From Deltaproteobacteria bacterium (GTDB taxonomy: Bacteria > Desulfobacterota > Desulfobacteria > Desulfobacterales > ETH-SRB1), in contig DAOURZ010000111.1 of NCBI GenBank assembly GCA_030627475.1, positions 1-5,529 on the forward strand: a stretch of DNA of 5,529 nucleotides. The letters are read 5' to 3'. Position 1 is the first letter of the stretch; each line of letters opens with the position of its first letter. Under the pieces are notes generated by a model. That model had not been told where the DNA came from. It searched no databases and saw only the letters and a list, made by a program, of their open reading frames with translations. Made by a program: the position numbers and the translations under genes. Below, in pieces: positions 1 through 5,501 of this stretch.

Positions 1-1
1 C

Positions 2-637
2 AATGCTTCCCGTGGAACCTTGTTAGTTAATATTTTACCTTTTTTTGTTCTTTGTCTTGCTCATTTTTTTATCCCCGGAGACCGTATAACGGTCAGGAAA
101 ATAATAGGCATGGTTACAGGTTTTGCAGGCGTGGCTTTTGTTGTTTTTGAAAAAGAAAGTGTAACAGCCGACTTTCATACCGGGGATCTCATTATTCTTG
201 CAGTTGCCTTTTTATGGGCATGCAACATCGTTTATGTTAAAAGAATAATAAATAGTTTTGAAGCATTTCATATTGTACTCTATCCTATGATTTTTTCTGT
301 TCCTTTCTTTTTTATTGAGGGTTTTCTGTGGGATAGCAAGATGATAGCATATGTTGATTTGAAAATTCTGGGGTCTTTGTTATATCAAAGTCTTGTTACT
401 GCTTCTTTTGGTTTTGTTGCCTGGAATATGATGCTTAAAAAATATGGAGCTACAGCTCTTCATTCTTTTGTCTTCGTGATGCCCATATCCGGAGTTGTGC
501 TTGGAGGAATAGTGTTGAAAGAACCCATTACCTTTAATATCGTGATAGCCCTGTTACTTGTTGTATCAGGAATTATAGTAATTAATTTTAAGCCTAAAAA
601 ACCGACACCTATATTTCCACTCGGCAGAGGGATATGA
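2..637 (+). CDS. DMT superfamily (EamA) transporter, C-terminal part, 5' end outside window
   Basis: This is an inner-membrane drug/metabolite transporter of the EamA type; the substrate cannot be told from sequence. The frame is open to the left edge, with N-A-S-R-G-T read before the first possible TTG at 20, so the gene starts outside the window and 211 residues are visible. Seven hydrophobic segments can be seen. Two belong to the end of the first EamA repeat (around LVNILPFFVLCLAHFF and IIGMVTGFAGVAFVVF). Five belong to the second repeat, ending in IVIALLLVVSGIIVINF. Family members have ten helices in about 290-300 residues, so roughly 80-90 N-terminal residues are missing. The A-S-R-G-T motif and the G-D-R-I-T loop followed by G-x-x-x-G are typical of EamA. 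The tail after the last helix (KPKKPTPIF onwards) is short and non-membrane. The gene is convergent with the SUMF1-like gene, and no convincing terminator lies between them. Confidence 0.9.
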   Translation, partial: NASRGTLLVNILPFFVLCLAHFFIPGDRITVRKIIGMVTGFAGVAFVVFEKESVTADFHTGDLIILAVAFLWACNIVYVKRIINSFEAFHIVLYPMIFSVPFFFIEGFLWDSKMIAYVDLKILGSLLYQSLVTASFGFVAWNMMLKKYGATALHSFVFVMPISGVVLGGIVLKEPITFNIVIALLLVVSGIIVINFKPKKPTPIFPLGRGI

Positions 638-775
638 GGAAACGGGAGAAATGAGGGAGGACAGGGTGACAAGATGCGAGGAGAGCGAATAGCGAGCTAT
701 TTTACCGACGAGCAACGTAGGCATCATGCGGTAAGAATCGGCGCATCAAAATGTGAAGTTAATTCGTCCACGTTC
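638..775. other. intergenic stretch with small inverted repeats
   Basis: This is the spacer between two convergent genes. It opens purine-rich (about 640-690). It then holds a short perfect hairpin at 688-701 (AATAG, CGAG loop, CTATT) and a wider inverted repeat with arms TTACCG at 702-707 and CGGTAA at 729-734. The right end is copy 1 of the dispersed repeat. The 688-701 hairpin is followed by only a short T run, so it is a poor intrinsic terminator. Reading on in the transporter frame past its TGA stays open to about 795, but this shows no recognisable protein. The stretch looks like repeat-derived spacer. Confidence 0.4.
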
Positions 776-777
776 CT
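755..777 (+). repeat. dispersed repeat, copy 1 (overlaps SUMF1-like stop codon)
   Basis: This 23-base core begins GAAGTTAATTCGTCCACGTT and is identical to copy 2 at 2949-2971. It matches copy 3 at 5288-5304 over 17 bases with one mismatch. A GCGC-containing block lies 8-9 bases before the core in all three copies. Here the repeat runs into the 3' end of the leftward SUMF1-like gene and supplies the last two bases of its TAG stop codon. All copies have the same orientation. The mobilising agent is unknown. Confidence 0.7.
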
Positions 778-2089
778 AAGGCGCTGTCATAACTAAACGA
801 AAACCGAGATAGCGGCTTTTGAAGCTCGAAATATCCCTGAAACGATTAGCTGAGCGGCATTGAGCGGCATCGTTAAGCCAACTACCGCCCTTAAAAACCC
901 GGCGCCTACCTGATGACGCCCCTTCAGGATCAATAAGATATCGATATGGATATCTTCCATACCGATCCTGACACCACTCCCAAACATTTCCGTGCATATC
1001 GTACACCCCCCATTTGTTAGGCTCTTTTTGGCCTACAGGGTGAGTTCTTCTCTCTGAATTTACAGAGTACCAACTAATTTGATCCAGCTTTGTATTATGT
1101 ATGCAATCTTTTTTCGTAATATCGCCGTTAGTAAATGCTGTTTTGCTTCCAGCCCTGCATGCATACTCCCATTCAGCTTCAGTCGGAAGGCGGTATTTAT
1201 TTGTGTTTTCCTGCTTGTTCAACTTTTGGATAAATTCTTGACAATCATCAAAAGAAACAGACTCTATTGGGCAATCATCTCCACTGTCCTTGAAATATGA
1301 TGGATTACTTTTCATGGCTTTACGCCATTGCCCCTGTGTCACTTCGGTTGTCTGGATATAAAACTTTTTTGTCAATGTCACACTGTGCTGCGTTTCGTCG
1401 TTGTCACGGCCAGTTTCATCAGCCGAGCTTCCCATCATGAATGTTCCCGGCTTAATCAACACAAACTTCATGCCAAGGAATTGGATTATGTTTTTGGATT
1501 GTACGACCTCTGACTTTGGCTTTGACTCCGGCTTTTTTTTATTACCTGGTTCCAATTTTGCCGCAACTTCCGGATATTTAACCGAAATCGACTTCAAGGC
1601 GGCGTCTTTCATGTCCTTTCCAAATGGAGACAAAATAATTTCCTGATACTTGCGGATATCTTTCTTTTTTATTTCTTTTTTCAGACGTTTGATTTCAATC
1701 AGGCGTTTTGCCTCTTCTCTTTTCTGTTTATTTTTCGACTTTTTAAGCTGTTTTTGCAGTTCTTCTCTCTTATGTACAATGGTAAGCATAACATCCAGGG
1801 TATTGTAGCTTTTTGCTGCCTGTGCATCAAGTTTTGCAATTTCCGCTTTACAACGAGCAATTTTTACTTGCTCCTTTTCACGTGCTACCCAGTGTTTTGC
1901 TTCCATATATGACAGTGGATCAGGCGCCTTCATGTCTGCTTCCGTGTTCGATCCGTACGCAAGTGAGTTGTTTCCGAACGCCATAATCGCATAGCCGACA
2001 AAACTACCGATTCTTATGCTCCCACCAATGAGGCAGATAACACCCAAAATGGCTCCAATAATAGCTGATACCATCAAGTTTTTATTCAA
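776..2089 (-). CDS. membrane-anchored SUMF1/formylglycine-generating-enzyme-like protein
   Basis: The C-terminal domain (residues about 203-435) is FGE-sulfatase/SUMF1, a C-type-lectin-like fold. Markers are GMKFVLIKPGTFMMGS (206-221), YIQTTEVTQGQW (244-255), YRLPTEAEWEYACRAG (299-314), WGVYDMHGNVWEW (360-372), GGSW (401-404) and LGFRL (428-432). True FGE uses two copper-binding cysteines five residues apart. Here C411 fits the first, but R416 stands at the second, so formylglycine synthesis is unlikely; binding or another oxidative role is possible. Residues about 5-23 are a membrane segment, followed by a glycine-rich hydrophobic stretch to about 40. Residues about 60-150 are highly charged and probably coiled coil, and 180-195 is a K/P-rich linker. 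The start is TTG at 2089, supported by GGGAGG five bases upstream; the ATG at codon 6 lies too far from that site. The stop codon overlaps repeat copy 1. Confidence 0.9.
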   Translation of the reverse strand: MNKNLMVSAIIGAILGVICLIGGSIRIGSFVGYAIMAFGNNSLAYGSNTEADMKAPDPLSYMEAKHWVAREKEQVKIARCKAEIAKLDAQAAKSYNTLDVMLTIVHKREELQKQLKKSKNKQKREEAKRLIEIKRLKKEIKKKDIRKYQEIILSPFGKDMKDAALKSISVKYPEVAAKLEPGNKKKPESKPKSEVVQSKNIIQFLGMKFVLIKPGTFMMGSSADETGRDNDETQHSVTLTKKFYIQTTEVTQGQWRKAMKSNPSYFKDSGDDCPIESVSFDDCQEFIQKLNKQENTNKYRLPTEAEWEYACRAGSKTAFTNGDITKKDCIHNTKLDQISWYSVNSERRTHPVGQKEPNKWGVYDMHGNVWEWCQDRYGRYPYRYLIDPEGASSGRRRVFKGGSWLNDAAQCRSANRFRDISSFKSRYLGFRLVMTAP

Positions 2090-2094
2090 CTTAT

Positions 2095-2100
2095 CCTCCC
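2095..2100 (-). promoter_or_regulatory. Shine-Dalgarno site fixing a TTG start
   Basis: Read on the - strand, this is GGGAGG followed by ATAAG and then TTG. The five-base gap to TTG at 2089 is good, whereas the next ATG (2074) would be 20 bases away. This supports TTG as the start of the SUMF1-like gene. Confidence 0.75.
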
Positions 2101-2257
2101 TGGCTGCATTTTGGGATTCTAATTAAAGTTTAAAACAACTAAGGGAACGTCCACATTTCCAATACGACATTTTTATATAAAATACAATTAATTCTGTTTA
2201 CAGGTTATACCCGGAAGGATAAAAAGTATTCTTAAACAACCAAAAACAGGAGGTTAT

Positions 2258-2356
2258 ATGAACAATCAAAAAGGTATCAAGCATAAAAAGTTTTGTCAAT
2301 TTAGAAGAGATATCCGAAGATCCGGGGGAGCACTGATTGTTGGGATTGATATTTGA
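2258..2356 (+). pseudogene. IS110-family transposase, 5' remnant
   Basis: A 32-codon frame starts with ATG at 2258, behind an excellent ribosome site (AGGAGG, then TTAT). It encodes a basic N-terminus (GIKHKKFCQFRRDIRR) followed by S-G-G-A-L-I-V-G-I-D-I and then a stop. The L-I-V-G-I-D motif after a short basic leader is the hallmark opening of IS110-family (DEDD, RuvC-like) transposases, where this Asp is the first catalytic acid. Intact proteins continue for another 300 or more residues, and none of that sequence follows in any frame. The stub is therefore a truncated, non-functional transposase gene. The match is by pattern recognition only; a small independent peptide cannot be excluded. 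In IS110-group elements a bridge RNA is encoded in the non-coding stretch ahead of this gene, so 2100-2257 may hold the matching left-end remnant. Confidence 0.6.
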
Positions 2357-2478
2357 TAACTCCTTTGTACCAAATTGTCTAACATACTTAAAATATTATT
2401 TAAATATCACCTGAATCATCTAAGGCTTTTTTAGTTATTGGAAATGACGACTTTTTCAAAAAAAGTTGAAAATAAATC

Positions 2479-2506
2479 TTGCTTTCTACCTGAAAAATGT
2501 TATTAG
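2479..2506 (+). promoter_or_regulatory. possible promoter of the cold shock gene
   Basis: TTGCTT (2479-2484) and TATTAG (2501-2506) are separated by 16 bases in AT-rich DNA. Transcription from here would give a leader of about 120 bases, in keeping with the long leaders of cold shock genes. Both hexamers are imperfect, so this is a weak prediction. Confidence 0.25.
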
Positions 2507-2558
2507 CTAATTTAATCAATAAGGATCCGTTCTTAATTGGCGGGCTGGTTTCGTTCTA

Positions 2559-2597
2559 CAGGAAAGACCCATTTGCCAAAATGGTATCCTGAGGTCT
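2559..2597 (+). promoter_or_regulatory. structured leader with alternative pairings ahead of csp
   Basis: A central hairpin (CCATTT 2569-2574, loop GCCA, AAATGG 2579-2584) can be enclosed by either of two stems. One is CAGGA 2559-2563 with TCCTG 2587-2591. The other is AGACC 2565-2569 with GGTCT 2593-2597. The second overlaps the base of the central hairpin, and the two outer stems interleave, so they would be alternatives or a pseudoknot. Cold shock mRNAs are known to have temperature-responsive leaders; a role here is inferred from pairing only. Confidence 0.4.
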
Positions 2598-2618
2598 GGG
2601 ACTATGAATTTTTTTTAA

Positions 2619-2625
2619 AAGGAGG
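2619..2625 (+). promoter_or_regulatory. Shine-Dalgarno site deciding the csp start
   Basis: AAGGAGG ends directly against an ATG at 2626 (no gap) and lies nine bases before the in-frame ATG at 2635. Normal spacing selects 2635. The protein then begins M-A-N-G-I-V-K-W-F, as cold shock proteins normally do. Confidence 0.85.
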
Positions 2626-2634
2626 ATGTCAAGT

Positions 2635-2835
2635 ATGGCCAATGGAATTGTAAAATGGTTTAATAGCAGCAAAGGGTATGGCTTTATTGAGCAAGAAGAG
2701 GGGCCTGATGTATTCGTACATCATTCAGCAATTAATGCAAGCGGTTTCAAGGCTCTTAATGAAGGTGACAGAGTTACCTTTGATATAGAGCAGGGACAAA
2801 AAGGACCTGCTGCAGCAAATGTTACTGTGGTTTAG
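2635..2835 (+). CDS. cold shock domain protein (CspA family)
   Basis: This is a 66-residue single cold shock domain, an OB-fold protein that binds single-stranded RNA or DNA in the cytoplasm and keeps mRNA unstructured. Many family members are induced by cold or by growth state. RNP1 is K-G-Y-G-F-I (residues 13-18) and RNP2 is V-F-V-H-H (26-30). The opening G-I-V-K-W-F-N and the closing G-P-A-A-A-N-V are canonical, and the length matches the family norm (65-70). The start at 2635 is chosen over 2626 because of the ribosome-site spacing. The gene stands alone, with its own leader on the left and a strong terminator 20 bases after the stop. Which Csp paralogue it is, and whether it responds to cold, cannot be read from the sequence. 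Confidence 0.97.
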   Translation: MANGIVKWFNSSKGYGFIEQEEGPDVFVHHSAINASGFKALNEGDRVTFDIEQGQKGPAAANVTVV

Positions 2836-2855
2836 GATAAATATTTCTGAGTTTT

Positions 2856-2900
2856 AAAAAGGGTGTTCCGTCGAATTATGAGGGATGCCCTTTTTTTATT
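2856..2900. terminator. bidirectional rho-independent terminator shared by csp and mtnA
   Basis: The arms are AAAAAGGGTGTTCC (2856-2869) and GGGATGCCCTTTTT (2882-2895), a 14-pair stem including a few G-T wobbles, around a 12-base loop. A T run follows on the + strand, and the A run on the other side becomes a T run on the - strand. It therefore suits both csp (stop 2835) and the convergent mtnA (stop 2915). Confidence 0.9.
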
Positions 2901-2914
2901 TTGCCTCCTGAATA

Positions 2915-4108
2915 TCAAGCCTGACTCAAATCTGTGCGCCTGCTTGAGGAAGTTAATTCGTCCACGTTCCTTGGGAACATTCTCTTTATGTCCTGTTTTG
3001 TTGCCCTGCAAACACCTCTTTCCGTTATAAATCCAGTAACAAGTCGTGCCGGGGTTACGTCAAATGCAAAGTTGGCTGCAGGGCTGCTTGCCGGAGGAAG
3101 CAGAACACTCTTTATTGAGCCAAGCTCTAGCCCTTGAACATATCTTACTTCATCGGGATCTCTCTCTTCAATGGATATTTCATTTATACCATCTTTCAGC
3201 TTCCAGTCAAAAGTACTGGATGGAAGAGCAACATAAAAGGGAATATTATTATCTCTTGCTGCAAGTGCTTTAAGATAAGTCCCTATTTTATTAGCAACAT
3301 CTCCTGTGTAAGTAGTTCTATCCGTACCTACAATAACCATATCCACCATTCCATGCTGCATCAGGTGGCCTCCGGCATTATCAGTTATAACGGTGTGTTT
3401 GATACCATGGTTATTCAACTCCCAGGCGGTAAGCCTGGCTCCCTGATTGAGAGGCCTTGTTTCGTCCACCCATACATGTATATCTATATCATTTTCATAA
3501 GCAGCATATATCGGGGCAGTTGCTGTTCCATATTCTACGCAGGCAAGCCATCCTGCATTGCAATGGGTAAGGATATTAACGGTTTTACCCTTTTTTTTCA
3601 TCCAAATCTCATCAATCAGCCGCAAACCGTTTTCGCCAATCTTTTTGCAGTTTTCCACCTCTTCATCAGCAATTTTTGCAGCTTCATTTCTTGCAATGTC
3701 TATTCTTGCCGATTGATTTGTCATTTTTAATAATTTATCCTTGACTCTGTCCACACCCCAGGAAAGGTTAACTGCAGTCGGTCTTGTCGATTTTAGTCTG
3801 TTGCATTCATTAATAAGGAAATCATCAAAACCTGTTTTTCCATCAAAATTAATGACTGCAAGGTAAACACCATAGGCCCCTGTAACACCTATAAGAGGCG
3901 CTCCTCTTACAACCATATGTTTTATAGCATTTATTACATCATCAACGCTTCTCAAATCGGAAATTATCAATTTATGAGGAAGAAGCCGCTGATCAATAAC
4001 CTTGACAATTTCCGAATCTTTATCCTGCCATATTGGTCTCATCTTAGTGCCATTTGCTTTCCTGATCAAAAGTTCTGTGTTATCTACCACAACATGTTGT
4101 GAAAACAT
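2915..4108 (-). CDS. mtnA: S-methyl-5-thioribose-1-phosphate isomerase (MtnA)
   Basis: MtnA is a cytoplasmic aldose-ketose isomerase that converts methylthioribose-1-phosphate to methylthioribulose-1-phosphate in methylthioadenosine salvage. Homologues also act on 5-deoxyribose-1-phosphate in the DHAP shunt. Family signatures are M-V-V-R-G-A-P-L-I-G-V (65-75), T-H-C-N-A-G (181-186) with the catalytic Cys at 183, D-E-T-R-P-L-N-Q-G-A-R-L-T-A-W-E-L (215-231), and G-T-D-R (261-264) with the catalytic Asp at 263, followed by G-D-V-A-N-K-I-G-T-Y. The usual motif is G-A-D-R. The start ATG at 4108 has GGAG nine bases upstream. At 397 residues the protein is longer than the usual 340-370, with about 20 extra residues before the conserved start and a C-terminal tail. 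Residues 380-387 of the tail are encoded by repeat copy 2. It lies 80 bases behind selD on the same strand, and no other mtn gene is in view. Confidence 0.94.
   Translation of the reverse strand: MFSQHVVVDNTELLIRKANGTKMRPIWQDKDSEIVKVIDQRLLPHKLIISDLRSVDDVINAIKHMVVRGAPLIGVTGAYGVYLAVINFDGKTGFDDFLINECNRLKSTRPTAVNLSWGVDRVKDKLLKMTNQSARIDIARNEAAKIADEEVENCKKIGENGLRLIDEIWMKKKGKTVNILTHCNAGWLACVEYGTATAPIYAAYENDIDIHVWVDETRPLNQGARLTAWELNNHGIKHTVITDNAGGHLMQHGMVDMVIVGTDRTTYTGDVANKIGTYLKALAARDNNIPFYVALPSSTFDWKLKDGINEISIEERDPDEVRYVQGLELGSIKSVLLPPASSPAANFAFDVTPARLVTGFITERGVCRATKQDIKRMFPRNVDELTSSSRRTDLSQA
2949..2971 (+). repeat. dispersed repeat, copy 2 (inside mtnA 3' end)
   Basis: This copy is identical over 23 bases to copy 1 at 755-777 and has the same orientation. 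It lies wholly inside mtnA. Read on the - strand it encodes R-N-V-D-E-L-T-S, residues 380-387 of 397. Its right edge extends into a small inverted repeat at 2966-2978 (GTTCC, TTG, GGAAC). The conserved MtnA core ends near I-T-E-R-G-V (361-366), so the repeat has added to or replaced only the tail. Confidence 0.7.
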
Positions 4109-4117
4109 TCAAATTTT

Positions 4118-4121
4118 CTCC
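4118..4121 (-). promoter_or_regulatory. Shine-Dalgarno site for mtnA
   Basis: GGAG within TGGAGA on the - strand lies nine bases before the ATG at 4108. It supports this start over the internal Met at residue 23, which lies closer to where most MtnA proteins begin. Confidence 0.7.
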
Positions 4122-4148
4122 ACATATAGTCTCTTGTTTTTATCAACC

Positions 4149-4184
4149 GTAAACCGTTAAGGAACGCGGAGAGTGAACGGCTAC
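4149..4184 (-). other. hairpin in the selD-mtnA spacer
   Basis: The 80-base spacer holds arms GTA..CCGTT (4149-4158) and AACGG.TAC (4176-4184), with a small internal loop and a 17-base apical loop. No T run follows on the - strand, so it is not a normal terminator and read-through from selD into mtnA remains likely. The loop carries CCGCGTTCCTT on the - strand, close to the CCACGTTCCTT edge of the dispersed repeat. It could be a decayed copy, or an mRNA processing or stability element. Confidence 0.35.
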
Positions 4185-4188
4185 AATT

Positions 4189-5247
4189 CTATTTAACAAC
4201 TATTCTTCCTTTTGGTTCGGATAATACTTCTCCTATCATAACCGCTGTATCTATACCTTTATTTTTTAGTCTGATGAGAAGATCGTCTGCGCTTTTGCTA
4301 TCAACACATATCAACAGGCCTCCGGATGTCTGTGGGTCAAATAAAATATCCTGAATGGAACGATCTACAGAAGACGAAATATCTACTATTTTTTCAAAAA
4401 ACTCACGGTTTCTATATGCTCCCGCAGGAATAAATCCCATTCCGGCATAATCAAGAGTTCCCTGGATTATTGGTATCATGTCGGATTGAATTCTTATCCC
4501 GAATTCAGAGTTGACAACCATTTCCGATAGATGACCAAGCAGGCCGAAGCCGGTAATATCTGTGCAGGCATGTACGGGGTAGTCTTTCATTATTTCGGCA
4601 GCTTTTCGGTTTAGAGAGGCCATAAGTTTTGTGACAGATTCAATTATTTCTACAGAAACCAGTCCTCCCTTGATAGCAGTATTTATTATCCCGGTGCCAA
4701 TGGGTTTTGTTAGTATCAGACGATCTCCAACCCTGAGATGCCTTTTTGTAAGGATATGATCAGGGTGAATGAAACCGGTAACAGATAGACCATATTTCAG
4801 TTCATTGTCTTCGACACTGTGTCCACCAGCCAGAACAACATCCGCTTCTTTCATTTTATCTATCCCGCCCTGGATAATACGCCGGAGGACGGAAATATCC
4901 ATCTGATTGATCGGAAAACAAACGATATTCATGGCTGTTTTTGGGATACCCCCCATGGCATAAACGTCGCTTAAAGCATTGGCTGCGGCAATTTGTCCGA
5001 ACCAGTAAGGATCATCCACAATTGGGGTGAAAAAATCAACTGTCTGAACAATAGCGATATCATCAGTGATTTTGTAAACACCAGCGTCGTCAGCCCGATC
5101 CAGGCCAACAATCAGATTTGAATCAGTCGGAAAATCCATTCCGCAAAGTACCTTATCCAGGACCCCTGGAGATAATTTTGAAGCTCACCCTGATCTTTTA
5201 ACTGTTTGCGTGAGGCGGATCTCTTTAAAAACTTTTTGATCTGTCAT
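4189..5247 (-). CDS. selD: selenophosphate synthetase SelD, selenocysteine-containing (in-frame TGA at 5185-5187)
   Basis: SelD makes selenophosphate from selenide and ATP, the selenium donor for selenocysteyl-tRNA and tRNA selenouridine. The conventional frame starts at ATG 5139 (316 residues) and lacks the catalytic N-terminus. Reading upstream through one TGA gives 352 residues from ATG 5247: M-T-D-Q-K...I-R-L-T-Q...S-G-U-A-S-K-L-S-P-G-V-L. This aligns with E. coli SelD, IRLTQ then GCGCKISPKVL. U21 takes the place of the catalytic Cys17 and K24 that of Lys20. Other motifs are D-D-A-G-V-Y (from 53), V-D-F-F-T-P-I-V-D-D-P (70-80), A-G-G-H-S (140-144), T-D-I-T-G-F-G-L-L-G-H-L (229-240) and D-P-Q-T-S-G-G (304-310). 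A SECIS-like hairpin follows the TGA. The start has AAAGG 11 bases upstream; an in-frame ATG at 5280 lacks a ribosome site. It is probably co-transcribed with mtnA. Confidence 0.95.
5153..5175 (-). promoter_or_regulatory. bacterial SECIS hairpin of selD
   Basis: On the mRNA strand, 9 bases after the UGA, a stem forms from UUA, a two-base CU bulge and UCCAGG, closed by loop GGU, then CCUGGA and UAA. The GGU loop lies 20 bases past the UGA. The bulged U and the exposed GU in the loop are the features SelB recognises in the E. coli fdhF element, where the loop sits about 18 bases past the UGA. Pairing was worked out by eye. Confidence 0.8.
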
Positions 5248-5287
5248 ATATTGTTTTACCTTTTCCCAAAGTAGGCGCATAGTCGGG

Positions 5288-5304
5288 GAAGTTATTTCGT
5301 CCAC
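5288..5304 (+). repeat. dispersed repeat, copy 3 (in selD leader)
   Basis: GAAGTTATTTCGTCCAC differs from copies 1 and 2 by one base over 17 and diverges after that. It is preceded by GGCGCAT eight bases before the core, like copy 1. It lies between the predicted selD promoter and start codon, so it would be transcribed, in antisense orientation, as part of the selD leader. Confidence 0.55.
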
Positions 5305-5316
5305 AAACTAAAAAGG

Positions 5317-5343
5317 ATAATACCATTTTATGTAGATTGTCAA
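5317..5343 (-). promoter_or_regulatory. probable sigma-70 promoter of selD
   Basis: On the - strand TTGACA (5343-5338) is followed after 15 bases by TATTAT (5322-5317). The hexamers are near consensus, but the spacer is two bases short of the optimum. Transcription would begin near 5310, giving a leader of about 60 bases that includes repeat copy 3. Confidence 0.55.
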
Positions 5344-5473
5344 TATGGATTCTGCATTCCTGCGCTGGCGCATGCTGACTGTGTTGGGAACGGGTAATTT
5401 TTCACATCCCCAAAAGGATATCTTTCAAGAATGCCGAAAAAGGGAAATTTCTCGTCCGGACACCATATTGTAT

Positions 5474-5501
5474 TTGACACCCAATCATCCTTTTTTATAC
5501 T
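5474..5501 (+). promoter_or_regulatory. probable sigma-70 promoter of a gene beyond the right edge
   Basis: TTGACA (5474-5479) and TATACT (5496-5501) lie 16 bases apart on the + strand, a close match to consensus. The predicted start is near 5508, so the gene it drives lies to the right of the window and is divergent from selD. Confidence 0.55.

Larger units (their letters stand above)
2090..2634. other. 545-base region without an intact gene
   Basis: The left part (2090-2257) is the leader of the leftward SUMF1-like gene, back to back with the leader of a transposase stub on the + strand. It contains a GGGAACGTCCAC block at 2143-2154 that resembles the dispersed repeat core. Positions 2258-2356 hold the transposase stub. 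The middle (2357-2500) is very AT-rich and has no coding signal; it contains an A/T hairpin at 2450-2466 (ACTTTTT, CAA, AAAAAGT). The right part (about 2507-2634) appears to be the structured 5' leader of the cold shock gene. Confidence 0.6.

Noticed and set aside
776..900. C-terminus of the SUMF1-like gene as a diversity-generating retroelement variable region
   Set aside because: The fold and the GGSW...CRSANR...GFRLV ending fit variable proteins, but no reverse transcriptase, template repeat or excess of AAY-type codons is visible here. Ordinary SUMF1 proteins end the same way.
1079..1646. Several + strand ORFs opposite the SUMF1-like gene
   Set aside because: These are shadows of the real - strand gene, without ribosome sites or domains.
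2626..2634. ATG at 2626 as the csp start
   Set aside because: It directly abuts the Shine-Dalgarno sequence, leaving no spacer; the ATG at 2635 has correct spacing and gives the canonical N-terminus.
2934..3137. 67-codon + strand ORF containing the repeat
   Set aside because: It lies opposite the mtnA 3' end. Its E-V-N-S-S-T-F segment is only the translated repeat.
3461..3471. A TTTCGTCCAC string in mtnA resembling the dispersed repeat
   Set aside because: It encodes the conserved W-V-D-E-T-R motif of MtnA, so the match is explained by protein conservation.
3134..3730. 198-codon + strand ORF opposite mtnA
   Set aside because: It is antisense to a well-conserved enzyme gene, is Cys/Ile/Ser-rich and has no recognisable family.
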